From: Terramyces sp. JEL0728
Lineage: Eukaryota; Chytridiomycota; Chytridiomycetes; Rhizophydiales; Terramycetaceae
DNA length: 64,000 nt
Direction of reading: 5' to 3'
Assembly: GCA_027603945.1 (NCBI GenBank)
Contig: JADIIU010000060.1
Coordinates: forward strand, 1-64,000
The notes under the pieces were generated by a model. It searched no databases and was not told the origin of the DNA. It saw nothing but the letters and a program-made list of their open reading frames with translations. Shown here piece after piece: positions 33,910-45,013 of the stretch. Every line of letters starts with the position of its first letter. Position 1 is the first letter of the stretch. A program made the position numbers and the translations under genes.

Positions 33910-34913
33910 ATGATAGGGTACGACCAGGGAAGCTTAGTATACGGGATAGGACTACCATTGGTTACAGTCAGCACACTTTGCGCATTCCTGACGATATTTT
34001 CTATCTGTAAAAAGTGGAGAAAGAACAAGCAATTCCCAATGACACTAAGGTTTCCCTTTTACATTGCTTTCACCGACTTGTTATTGTACATCAACATTTA
34101 TATTAATCAGCTGAAGAACGTATTCACTGGGTCTGATTGGGATGGGTCAATGTGTACTGCAATTTCATTATCATTGGGATTCGCGGCTTATCTGAATATG
34201 ACGCTTGTCGCTGGGGTTATATTTCAATTGTATGCGAATATAGTTTTGAATATTACTATCGACTTTGGACGCGGTGATTGGAAGTTGTTGCTTGCTGTCT
34301 TTTTGACATCTCTTACCATTGCGCTAGTCTCGATTGATTCAACAGGACAAGATCCGTATTGGTGCTTCAACCAGTAATCAAACTTGACTTAGAATGTATA
34401 CGGGAGAAAAAGTGATTGAAGTTGTTTCGCTTGTGATTGACTCTGCAATGTTTGTTTTGATTCTATTCTGTGCTGGGATGGTTCTTTTGGCACTGAAGAG
34501 AAAAGAGCTGACAAAAGCAAAGAAAACTGCAAAGCAGAATCAAATTACGGAAATCACCGTTAGAAAAATTTTGACATTTGTTGTCGTTTACATACTAGAA
34601 TGGACACCGCAAATGCCTGTGTTACTCTTTGCCGCCTTGAGCTTGTATCCGAACTGGGTATATATATTGTCCAATGTTGGGCTTGGCGTTGGAGGTGCTG
34701 TTGACTAACCAAGGGCTCTTCAACTACATTGGATTTAGATTGAACGAGAGACTAAAAGAAAAGATTGTTACAAAAGAAAAGATTGCTACAAAAGAAAAGA
34801 TTGTTACAAAAGAAAAGATTGCTACAAAAGAAAAGATTGCTACAAAAGAAAAGATTGCTACAAAATCAAGTATCAAAAGAAGCCCTGCAGGTGGAACGGA
34901 ATCAACTATGTAA
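33910..34913 (+). CDS. 7TM receptor-like protein, tandem paralogue 1
   Basis: Three exons (33910-34373, 34393-34694, 34714-34913), both introns 19 nt (gtaatcaaacttgacttag, gtgctgttgactaaccaag); 321 aa. Seven helices are visible, starting VYGIGLPLVTVSTLCAFLTI. Conserved features are RFPFYIAFTDLLLYI (helix 2), a cysteine before helix 3 (MCTAI), QDPYWCF before helix 5, RKILTFVVVYILEWTPQ (helix 6) and YILSNVGLGVGGLFNYIGF (helix 7). The layout resembles GPCR-like proteins of early-diverging fungi; ligand unknown. I chose the ATG at 33910 because the upstream extension has no ATG. The cytosolic tail carries six KEKI(V/A)T repeats. Confidence 0.82.
34755..34862 (+). repeat. 18-bp tandem repeat encoding KEKI(V/A)T x6
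   Basis: Six consecutive 18-bp units of the form aaagaaaagattgctaca, with GTT or GCT at the fifth codon, lie in the C-terminal tail of 7TM paralogue 1. The two neighbouring paralogues lack it, so it is a recent lineage-specific expansion giving a lysine-rich intracellular tail. Confidence 0.95.
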
Positions 34914-35019
34914 ATTTTTAATATATACCCGCTAATTACCCACAAGTATTTCATGATTAAGGTTCCCTAGCAAATTTCGTCATCAACTTTGCAGATTGAA
35001 TATTTGCACACATCACTTT

Positions 35020-35963
35020 ATGTCAACGAAGCCTGGCGAATATCTGGTGTATGGAATAGGGCTACCACTGGCTGCGATTAGTACAGTGTGCTCAGTAATA
35101 ACAATATTCACAATTCTTCGAAAATGGAAAACGTTTGGCACATTTCCAATGTCATTGAGATTTCCATTTTACATTGCAATAACAGATTTACTAATGTACA
35201 TTACGCTATTTATTAATCAATATAAAAATGTACTTACCGGGACGGATTGGGACGGTGTGATGTGCATCACAATCGCAACGTGTTTTGGATTTACCGTGTA
35301 CTTAAATATGGCACTGGTATCTTTGGTATTGTTCCAGCTTTACGCTAATATTGTTTTGAATGTTGTACTGGATTTTGGCAGGGGGGATTGGAAATTGTTT
35401 GTCATGGTCGTCATGGCAGCTGGCGGAATTGCACTCGGGTCGATTCCTAGCGCTGGGCAAGAGCGATACTGGTGTTTTGATCAGTAAACAGAACTAACCT
35501 AGAATGAATTCTGCCGACAAGTCAATTGAAATACTGTCAATATGCATCTCTTCAATATTCTTCAATATAATTTGCTTCAGCGGCATAAAAGTATATCAAG
35601 CAATCAACAGCCCAGATTTCAATAAGAATAACAAGGCTAAACTAAATCAGATTACGGAAATGACAATTCGCAAGATTTTGACATTTGTTATCGCGTATGC
35701 CCTTGAATGGACTCCTCAACTTCCAATCATGCTAGGTGGGATCTTTAATTATTACCCAGATTGGATCTATGTACTTTCAAATATTGGTCTGGGTTCGGGA
35801 GGTAGCATAATCCTAATTAGGAACTCTGAATTTTGTTGGCTTCATGCTGAATGAACGGCTAAAGGAAAAAATCACAAACAGGTCTGTGAAAATAGTCTGT
35901 GCTCCAAATATTCCATCAGCTATTACTTTTCCGCCAACAGAAAAAACACAGAGAGCATCCTAA
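35020..35963 (+). CDS. 7TM receptor-like protein, tandem paralogue 2
   Basis: Exons 35020-35483, 35503-35801 and 35821-35963 with 19-nt introns (gtaaacagaactaacctag, gtagcataatcctaattag); 301 aa. It shares with paralogue 1 both intron positions and phases, MSLRFPFYIAITDLLMYI, the cysteine pair (MCIT and ERYWCF), and RKILTFVIAYALEWTPQ. Splicing at the second intron restores GLGSGGTLNFVGFMLNERL at helix 7. The tail is short and ends TEKTQRAS. Confidence 0.82.
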
Positions 35964-36060
35964 TTTCCAGCCGTTTCATTTTATCCCAGCAAAACAAGAG
36001 CTGAATTCAATAAAATTAGCAGCAGGGATTTTTGAAGAGTTTTAAAAACAAACGTCACAC

Positions 36061-36985
36061 ATGTCAAATCGCGATGATAGAAATCTAGTTTACGGAATAG
36101 GGATACCGCTGATAACAGTCAGCACCATATGCTCAATACTGACTATCCTCTCTATTTTCCGGTTATGGAAACGGAACGGAGTCTTTCCAATGACTTTGCG
36201 GTTTCCCCTTTACATTGCAATTACAGATTTAATTTTATACATATCATTATATTTTGACCAATTAAAGAATGTAATAACTCTTTCGAATTGGGATGGTACA
36301 ATGTGTACCGCCGTTGCAACCGCAGTTGCATTTGCTGCTGCATTAAACATGAGTCTGGTTGGGTCAGTGGTTTTTCAGCTGTACGCGAATATAGTTTTGA
36401 ACATAGTAATAGGATTTGGATATGGGGACTGGAAACTATTTGCTGGAATAATTATAGTTGCAAGTGCAATTGCAATAATGTCGCTTTCTAGTTTTGGGCA
36501 GGATCCATATTGGTGCTTTGATCAGTAATCATTTCTAACAAAGAATGTACAGTACCAACAAAACCATAGAGATATTAGCTTTAATGATTGACGTGTTAAT
36601 GTTTGCGTCGATATGTTACTTTTCGTTAATGATAATCTTGGAAATGTACAAAAACCGAGCACTAGAGTCCAAAAAGAAAAAAAAGATTAATGAAATCACG
36701 ACAAGGAAAATATTAATGTTTGTGATTGTATACCTTTGCGAGTGGACACCTCAGGTTCCAATGTTGTTGGCAGGCATTTTTGATTACTATCCCGGCTGGA
36801 TTTACATATTGTCCAATGTTGGCTTAGGTATAGGAGGTACAAGTTTAACTGACTGAGGAATATTAAACTTTGTTGGATTCCTGCTCAATCAAAAGCTAAA
36901 AGAACAGCTATCTACGACAGATACCACAATTAATATTAATGTCACTTTAGCAGCCTCGACCGTCAAACGAGCTGAGCTGCAATAA
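36061..36985 (+). CDS. 7TM receptor-like protein, tandem paralogue 3
   Basis: Exons 36061-36524, 36544-36836 and 36858-36985, introns 19 nt (gtaatcatttctaacaaag) and 21 nt; 294 aa. The second intron sits at the same phase-1 glycine as in the other two paralogues but is two bases longer. Motifs LRFPLYIAITDLILYI, QDPYWCFDQ, RKILMFVIVYLCEWTPQ and ILSNVGLGIGGILNFVGF are preserved. Convergent with RPB1; the gap between the two stop codons is about 140 bases. Confidence 0.82.
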
Positions 36986-37121
36986 TATAAAAGAAAACAT
37001 TCGGACTGCGAATTTCCAACACGAGCAAAGATTGCCAACTTGTAAAATATTGTTATAAAATTGCAATTTATTCTTAAAAAGCATTCTTGGCAACTATTCT
37101 TCACTAAGATTAGGGATAATA

Positions 37122-40100
37122 TTACTCCTCTTCCTCTGGCGAGTGTGTGTTTCCATTTGCAGCAGCATAATTTGGGGTTGCAGGGGAATAGTTTGGAGTT
37201 TGTGCATATGGGGATGCCGCACTTGGAGAATATGGCGAATACACTGGAGACGTTGGGGAGTACGATGGTGATTTTGGAGAGAATGCATTTGGTGCCGGGC
37301 TAACTGGTGAATAATTCGGACTAGTTGGCGAATATGCTGGACTAGTTGGTGAATAAGTTGGGCTAGTTGGTGAGTATGCTGGGCTGGTTGGTGAATAAGT
37401 TGGTGATGTAGGGGAATAAGCAGGGGAAGTTGGGGAATACGATGGACTAGTTGGGGAATAACTTGGTGAGGTAGGTGAGTACGATGGACTGGTTGGGGAA
37501 TAGGACGGACTCGTAGGCGAATAGGATGGACTGGTTGGTGAATAGGATGGACTGGTTGGGGAGTATGAAGGTGAAGTTGGCGAGTACGAAGGACTGGTTG
37601 GTGAATATGACGGACTCGTAGGAGAGTATGAAGGTGAAGTTGGGGAATAGGACGGACTAGTTGGGGAATATGACGGACTCGTAGGAGAGTAGGACGGACT
37701 GGTTGGGGAATAGGATGGTGATGTAGGCGAATAGGATGGGCTAGTTGGCGAGTACGATGGACTGGTTGGGGAATAGGACGGACTCGTAGGGGAATAACTA
37801 GGTGAGGTTGGCGAGTAGGACGGACTGGTTGGGGAATAGGACGGACTCGTAGGAGAGTATGAAGGTGAAGTTGGAGAGTATGACGGTGAAGTCGGTGAAA
37901 ACATTGGTGTCAATGGGTTATAAGAAGGACTTTGAGCACCAAATATTGGATTGGATGGCGCATAGCTTGGAGTAGTTGGAGGGAATGCACCACCACGAAC
38001 TGGAGAGAACATGACATTTCGGATAGGAGATGAATTTTGAGGCGACATTGGCCCTGGGGAACTATGATCGAACCACGGAGTAGCAACAGGAGACATTGGA
38101 TTAAGTCCAAAGTTTTGTTCATGTGAAAATACAGGCTGTGCTGGAGCTTTAAGCAATTCGTCTTCATCCAAGACGATCCCAAATCCACCAGTACCAATTG
38201 GTGCTAATTGTCCAAGCATAATGTTTTCTGACACACCTTTACAATCGTCCAATTCGGCAGCACCGGCTGCATCCATCAAAAGCTCCACAGTTTCTTCGAA
38301 AGATGCTCGAGCCAAAGCACCGGCTTCTGTTCTATTGATACCATGTCTTGTAATCGCCATCAAATTACCACTTTGCGTCATTGTATCAACCAACATAGCC
38401 AAATGTCTGTAATTTACATAAGAACCGTCAAATTCGATAACCTTTCTGGTTTCTTTCAAAAGGGCAGCTCTTGCAGCCTCAATCCCCAACACTGCTCTGA
38501 TTTCTGGGGTAAAGTTGGAGTAAGTTCTCGTTGAATCAACACCGTCGTGAGCAAGTACTTCAAGGAGATTGTTTCCGTCGGTTTCCAAGAAATACTCTTT
38601 GTTGTCGGCTTTGATGGACCCATTTTCATCTTCTGCTACATACTTGGTGTCGTTGATAAACACTTTTTGGATACCTTTGATGCCACACAAGGTAATTTCA
38701 TTCAAAACAGTGTGTTCAATCTTTTTCAGGAATATATCTTCTGGCTCTTCGTCGTCGTCATCTTTTCCTGTAGTCAATCTAACCAGCAGGGACAGCTCTT
38801 CGGCGTTATCATCGGAATGCCAGCACTTTACTTCTCCATTGAACAGCTCCATAACCTTTGCTGCAATCATATCCATATCCAAACCTTTAGCAATCTTCTT
38901 TCGGGTATTCAGGATAATACGCAGAACCCAAGGTGAATATTTAGACATGTCGTCGTCTTCCATTTCATTATACATTCTCAAAATTTCTCCATCCTGTTCA
39001 TAAATTGATTCAAGCGGATCTGGATCATAGCAGATTTCTGTATAGTCGGCAAGCTTTTTCAAAGTAGTATGTTCAAGTGTGTTGTGAATTCTGTTTGCCA
39101 TTTCCATAGATCTGCGGTAAGGATCCAATAAGTAAACTTCCAGCTGGGGTGTCTTGATATTGGTTGCAACATTGATCACTTCCTTTAATCTAGGCACACC
39201 AAGAGTCACGTTCTTTGCAGAAACACCAGCATAGTGGAAAGTGTTCAATGTCATCTGAGTAGCAGGTTCACCGATAGATTGAGCAGCAACAGTGCCCACC
39301 ATTTCTCCAGGATGTACAATAGCTTGATTAAACCGAGCATCGATTTCTCCCAGTACCCAGTCGAATGCTTGTGTGGATAATCTGAATTCTTCAATCAATC
39401 TCTTTGAAGCCAGAGTACTTCTTAGCAGGATAGAAAACAAAAGAGTGGCATTCTTTTGGGCTTCAATAGACAACTGGTCCGAACCTCGCACTACCAGCAA
39501 ATTGTCCATTAGCTCATTGACATTCTTGATCACATGTAGTGGATTTAAATCAGTAGGCTTTGATCTATCGATACCAAAAGTATGTCTGGCATTCCATATT
39601 AATCTTTCCAAATTGACGGGTAATGTCCACTTGTCAATCGAAGAGTTTTTAAAAATCACATTGCGCAGTGTGGTTCTGTCCTGTAGTAATTGATTGTATT
39701 CTTTGTCGAGAATATCCTGAGATGACGGATTATTGATCAATTCATTGTATGTGGATTGTTCGCAAGATCCTGGTTTGAATACTTGAGGCTGTGAAATATC
39801 GATTTTATACTTTTTTTTGAAGACTGCATCACTCATTGTCATTGAAGGTAGCTTTTGCTTTTCCAAACGAGCACCATCCATACCGTCTTCACCGTAGGAG
39901 AACTGGATAATATCACCCAAAGAGTTACGAACAGTGCCATCGTATTTAACAGTCGCATCTTCCAACGCTTTAACTAAACGACGTTGAATATAACCTGTTT
40001 CAGCAGTTTTGACAGCAGTATCAATCAAACCTTCTCTGCCTCCCATAGCGTGGAAAAAGAATTCTTGAGGGGTTAATCCTCTCAAATAAGAATTTTCCAC

Positions 40101-42602
40101 AAACCCCCGGGATTCTGGAGAGTGATCATCTTTGGTAAAGTGAGGTAAAGTGCGATCTTTGAAGCCAAAAGGAATACGTTTACCCTCGACATTTTGTTGT
40201 CCTACACACGCTGTCATCTGGGAAATATTCAGGAAAGAGCCTTTGGACCCAGCGACTACCATCTGCTTGACATTGTTAAATTCTTTGAGCGATTTTTGGG
40301 CACTCTTACCAGCATTATCTCTCGCTCTGTTCAGTTCCATGTTAACCAAGGATTCGAACGATTGTCTAATTGTCATACCAGGCAAGCATTCCAATTCATT
40401 ATTTTGAGCCTTGAGAATAATTCTATTTACTTCTTTTTTAGCATGAGCAATAGTATCATTAATCGCTTTCATTGTGCTCTTATCAGCAATAGTATCTCCG
40501 ATACCAATCGAGAATCCGTTTTGCAATAGCCAGTAATTGACAACGGCTTGTGTTCCGTTAAAGAAATCCTTGGTAATTTCTGGTCCGTGTTCATTCATAG
40601 AAGTGTGGATAACACCACTGGCGCTGGAGCCAACAGTTTTTTTACACAAAATTCCAGCAAGCAGCTCGCCGTTTTCAATGATTACTCTGGTGTCGCCGGG
40701 ACTGATATCGGTTGTTTCATCATCCGGATGAGTGCTGTGGAAACCAATCATGTTGATTTGTGGGATGATGATAGACATTACTTGTTTGGCGGTCCATAAA
40801 GGAATAGGCTTCAAGATTGCAGGTTGTGGTATAATACCATCCCAGTTTGGCACCCACATTAGCAAGTTCATCAGCAAATCCCTATGCAAAAAGGTATCCC
40901 TTTTGGTGAATTTACGAATTCCACACAATGTGTCTTGTACAATACCCATAACAGGTGCGTTCTTTTGCGGCGAAACTATTTGCTTTGGCACCATGCACAA
41001 TTGCTGGATTTCTGCTCTGGTTTCGTGAGATTGAGGAACATGCAAGTTCATTTCGTCACCATCAAAGTCAGCATTATATGGTGAAGTTACAGACAAGTTG
41101 AGCCTGAATGTGCTGTAAGGCATAATTTTAACCCTGTGGCCCATCATACTCATCTTGTGAAGAGATGGCTGACGGTTAAAAATGATATAGTCATCATCCA
41201 GCAAGTGGCGTTCCACCTTGTATCCGTACTGCAAGTGAATATCTCCACCTCTTTTGCTATAACGAAGATCGATACGCTCACCAGTATCTCTGATCACATA
41301 CTTTGCTCCAGGGTGGAGATTAGGTCCATTTCGAACCATTTGAGAAAGGGTTTCAAGATTGTACGGAGTAACAGTTTCTGGAAAAGTCAAGTTTCTAGCA
41401 ATTGATCTTGGCACCCCAACTTGATCAATTGAAAGATTAGGGTCACCGGTAATGACAGTACGTGCACTAAAATCGACACGTTTGCCCATCAAGTTTCCAC
41501 GCAAACGACCCTCTTTACCCTTCAATCTAGCACGAATAGATTTGATCTAGTTTAGAATTAAAATACAGGTCTTCCGGACTTTTGCGACGCTTGTGGAATG
41601 CCAGCAGTTTCATTATTCATATAGGTACATACATGCCACTGCAGCAAATTTTCCAATTCTGCAATGATGTGACTTGGAGCACCATCAACATCATGTTTTT
41701 TCAAATTTGTATTGGCTTTGATAATATCACTCAATTTGTGCGTCAAATCGTCTTCACCACGACCCATACCATCCATACTAATTGATGGGCGAACAGGCAT
41801 CGGAGGAACAGGAAGCACAGTTAAAATCATCCATTCAGGTCTGGCCCAGATTGGTGAGAGACCCATTTTCAAACACTCCTCGTCAGTAATCTTGATCAAG
41901 ACTTCAAGAGCTTTAGAAGCAGATACTTCCATCGTTCTAGCTTCAATTTTTTCTCCATCCTTTTGTTAAAAAAAAATACTTCATCGCTGGATGCTTTGAA
42001 ACTAGCAGTTAAAGTTAGCCCTTTTAATCGAAAAGTAGGTTGTCTTTGGCCACATCCACCATGATTATGTTTGACTTTCCCTTGATCTCCTTCCAAATTC
42101 TCTTCAACAGCACAAATAGTTTTTCCTTTTGACAAACTCCATATTTCTTGAAATTTTCTCGCATTGTTTTTAACGGTTTGAGCTCTCTTGAACCTGAAAT
42201 CAGATTCATCGCTCTTGATCTTACTACAGAAAAAGCAAACAGTTTCTAATGTTTTTTTGATTTTTTTCAAATAACCTGAATAAGAAAGAGTTACCAGCAT
42301 GATATACAGGTTTAGCAAATTCAATATGGCCAAAATGCCCAGGACAGTCGGTCATACTTTCTCCACAAGTTTGGCACTTGAAATTGCGATCTATTGTGCC
42401 CATTCGCGGATCTAGCAATCCTCCATGTTTTGGTTTGTCATTCTCCATCGTTTCTGGAAACTCAATTAACGCAACAGACATTGCTTTCTTATGTTAGATT
42501 ATAAATTACAGTTTCTTCTGGAGCCAAAATCCCAAATTGGACGTGATTGACCACTTTTAATGGAGCAGAAGAATGAGGAAATCCATGAACATTTGCAGAC
42601 AT
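37122..42602 (-). CDS. RPB1: RNA polymerase II largest subunit
   Basis: Five exons (42602-42510, 42487-42295, 42275-41980, 41959-41567, 41546-37122) with introns of 22, 19, 20 and 20 nt; 1799 aa. It is the catalytic subunit of nuclear RNA polymerase II. Exon 1 gives [20 protein letters not shown], the clamp-core start. The zinc motif [32 protein letters not shown], the active-site [14 protein letters not shown] and the trigger-loop region [20 protein letters not shown] are all present. The C-terminal domain has roughly 22 exact YSPTSPS heptads plus several variant ones and an acidic end. All four introns sit in the first 1.1 kb, and each join restores family sequence (PVYHAGYLKK, SSDEDGEK, SGRPIKSIRAR). 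Confidence 0.98.
37300..37905 (-). repeat. CTD heptad minisatellite (21-bp units)
   Basis: About 28 head-to-tail 21-bp units encode the RPB1 CTD heptads. Third-position changes are frequent and occur in blocks, as expected of a repeat that expands and contracts by slippage or unequal exchange. Confidence 0.95.
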
Positions 42603-43044
42603 GTTGCTGTTGTGTTGTTCTGATGGTTTTTCGTTGAAAAGAAAACTTTTTCAGAAATTTTGTGCCTTTTTATAGACCCTGTGAGTCACTGTTGGTCGAT
42701 TTTTTGAGTTTTTTACTGTAGATTGGGATTCCTGTAGTCGCAGAGCTTATATTCTGTGTTTGTTTTGTCCTGCTGCGCATTCCTGGTTGTTTGGAGCAGT
42801 CAGCTCCTGGTCGTTTTCATTTTGAGAAAGTTCAAAAAGTGGCTTGATGACGCACTTTTGTCAACTGGCGATTATAATCAAGAGGTTGTGCTGGAGTGCT
42901 TTAATTCGCTTGCTTTATCTGCTCTAGAATTCTGGCAAGCTGGTTGTGATTACTCGGAAACTATGCGAGATCAAAATATCCGATTGGTGCTATGGATGTC
43001 GGACATAATGCATTAATTACAGTGGATCTCAGTCGCAGTAAATT
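42603..43044. other. RPB1 upstream region with an unassigned open frame
   Basis: Upstream of RPB1 (minus) a TATAAAAAGG lies about 65-75 bases before its start codon. On the plus strand a frame from 42756 to 43016 is open (it contains KKWLDDALLSTGDYNQEVV and ALSALEFWQAGCDYSETM), preceded by a hydrophobic segment. It has no ATG until very late and I recognise no family. It could be the last exon of an unresolved gene or chance. Confidence 0.3.
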
Positions 43045-43132
43045 AATCAGTGAAACTCAAATCTATACGGATGGGATGACGCAAATCAGTGAAACTCAAA
43101 TCTATACGGATGGGATGACGCAAATCAGTGAA
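43045..43132. repeat. 39-bp tandem repeat (2.25 units) downstream of SOD1
   Basis: Units begin at 43045, 43084 and 43123 (aatcagtgaaactcaaatct and onward), the third diverging after ten bases as it enters the SOD1 stop region. The period of 39 bp equals that of the MESH1-end repeat, though the two sequences are unrelated. Confidence 0.95.
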
Positions 43133-43133
43133 T

Positions 43134-43635
43134 TTATTTAGCAATACCAATGACTCCACATGCAACTCTGCCACCAGCATTGCCAGTAGTCTTGGAGAAT
43201 TCATGAGTAGTCTAAATTAGCAACAAGTTACCAAACCCAAATCATCTTGATCAGCATGCAAGACAACAGTTCTTCCAACAACGCTGTGAGGACCGTACAG
43301 TTTGATTTGCGAATCAGTAATGGTAGTTTCAACTTTACCATTTGCATCTGCCTTTACATTTCCTAAATCACCGACATGGCGAACGGAAGCGTCTGGAGCA
43401 CCGTGAGTATGGCCGTTTGGGTTAAAGTGGCCACCAGCGCTAACACATCCGTTAGTGTTATCACCGAATTCATGGACATGGAATCCATGTAATCCTGAAA
43501 TTAGTAATTTTTACCTGGGGTAAGACCAGAAAGGGAAATTTGGATGCTAGTTGGTTGAGATTCAGCTTCTTGAGTGAATGTTACAGTTCCGGTTGATGGA
43601 GAGTCGCCCTTCAATACGCAAACAGCCTTGACCAT
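43134..43635 (-). CDS. SOD1: Cu/Zn superoxide dismutase
   Basis: Three exons (43635-43515, 43494-43232, 43211-43134) with 20-nt introns gtaaaaattactaatttcag and gtaacttgttgctaatttag; 153 aa, the standard length. It disproportionates superoxide in the cytosol. Copper and zinc ligands lie in [24 protein letters not shown] and [28 protein letters not shown] and [13 protein letters not shown] are also present. Splicing of the second intron joins DDLGL to [14 protein letters not shown] possible weakness is that the family's DDLGKGG loop reads DDLGLTT, slightly shortened. Confidence 0.98.
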
Positions 43636-44198
43636 TTTGTTAGATTACAAAAGAATTTCATCTGCATTTTAAGGGGCTCACAACCAGTAACAAAATTCCC
43701 TCATTAAATACCTTGCATAAAATGATCTAATAATAAACAAGTGACGAATTTGTTGTGGTAGCACTATCATGCGTGAGGTGAATTAAAGTAACAATTTTAC
43801 AACTTGTCCAAATTGAATGGTGATCCAAATTGGAATCAATCCTGTCTGCTGTTTCATCTGGAGACAATAAAAAATATACTGTCAGTGGCAGGAGACTTTG
43901 TTGGTCCGGATGCACTTTCATCGAACCCATTGCAATAGATCAGTTTGAACGTTTAATAACACATCCCCAGTTCCCAGGCAAACGGCACCACCAAACAATC
44001 CTCATTTGGAATATTTTTTTTCGAGAGAAAAAAGAAAGTGAAAATTACCATAACGATAATCAGTGTGTTTTTTCATTGTTTCTGAGTAGTACTGAGTTGG
44101 AAAATGTAGGGTAAAGCCATGTCAGATGAAACCATACATTTGCCTAGCCCTAGAGGTTCTTAACCCTAGAGCTATTCTAAATTTTTCCTTTTTTTTCA
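43636..44198. other. Gene-poor spacer between SOD1 and the zinc-finger gene
   Basis: 563 bases containing the promoters of two divergent genes. A plus-strand frame (43830-44114) and an overlapping minus-strand frame are open, but neither has a convincing start or family match. No repeat or RNA gene was recognised. Confidence 0.4.
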
Positions 44199-44847
44199 AT
44201 GGAGAACGCAACAGCTTCACTTATTCCAAACCACTTGTATGGCACTTATGAACAGCACGCAATGTAATCCCTTTTAATATTAGGATCGCTTTCCAGCATC
44301 TAACACAGAAACAGCAACAAATTCAAATCGCAGCCAAAGTAGCGCTGGATACAGTAAACCAAGAAATGTATGAACAAGAGTTTATGGAAACCTCTCAAGA
44401 TTTTGAAAAACCGCAAGAAGATGATGACGAGGAAGAAGATTTTGAAGAATCGAGCTCTAATTTCAAGCAGCGATATACCTGCCCTCGACCAAATTGTTCC
44501 AAGATATATAAAAATAGAAACGGATTGAAATATCACTTACAAAAAGGTTTGTTTTGTTAATAGTAGGAAGTTGCAGGATATCGCAAGAGCCTACTTTAGT
44601 GCTAGGGGCTGACGGCCAACTGGTGCAAATGCAAACACCTGTTCCTTCCACTCCAAACTCACCTTTACCTAGAGAACGTGTATTTAAACCAATGATGGAG
44701 TTTGGAACTGATCCAGATGCTTATAACAGAGTTAAGCCATTCTGGTGCAGACTCTGCACAAAGAGATACAAGAATCCAAATGGACTGAAATATCACGCTA
44801 AAGTTGAACATCCGGAATGGGACTTTGAAGAAATTAAAGGAATGTAA
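44199..44847 (+). CDS. Two-finger C2H2 protein of the Sfp1/JAZF1 type
   Basis: Three exons (44199-44263, 44284-44546, 44567-44847), introns gtaatcccttttaatattag and gtttgttttgttaatagtag (20 nt each); 202 aa. A glutamine-rich helix and an acidic stretch (EDDDEEEDFEESSS) precede finger 1 (YTCPRPNCSKIYKNRNGLKY) and, about 80 residues later, finger 2 (FWCRLCTKRYKNPNGLKYHA). The KNxNGLKYH signature is diagnostic of the Sfp1/JAZF1 group. Yeast Sfp1 controls ribosomal-protein and growth genes; by homology this is a nuclear transcription regulator. In finger 1 the second zinc histidine is not obvious (YHLQKGSCR), so it may use a cysteine. Confidence 0.85.
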
Positions 44848-44995
44848 TGGCAATAAAGTTATTAATCAATTTCTAGTTCATGATCAGTGTTTGCGATCAC
44901 TCCAGGCAGTCACAATAAGCTCTAGTGCAGACATTTCTGTCCTCAATCTTGGCAAGTGCCAGTAACTGATGACTCACTAATAATACGACAGACCC

Positions 44996-45013
44996 ATCAG
45001 TGAATTTATTTAG
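44996..45013 (-). other. 18-bp element shared with the SOD1 3' end
   Basis: ATCAGTGAATTTATTTAG (plus strand) occurs here over the aldo-keto reductase stop codon and at 43124-43141 over the SOD1 stop codon. On the coding strand both read stop codon, AATAAA-like signal, then TTCACTGAT. Confidence 0.7.

Noticed and set aside
34724..34954. Minus-strand frame with a Phe-rich repeat
   Set aside because: It is the antisense of the KEKI(V/A)T repeat in 7TM paralogue 1.
37910..41405. Many plus-strand open frames opposite RPB1
   Set aside because: They are antisense shadows of a conserved coding sequence, without family resemblance or proper starts.
37122..41525. A frame starting at 41525 could be taken as the complete RPB1
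   Set aside because: It lacks the clamp core and zinc motifs. Four mini-introns upstream join a continuous N-terminus beginning at 42602.
43830..44114. 94-codon plus-strand open frame between SOD1 and the zinc-finger gene
   Set aside because: It starts at TTG, shows no family match, and overlaps an equally long antisense frame.
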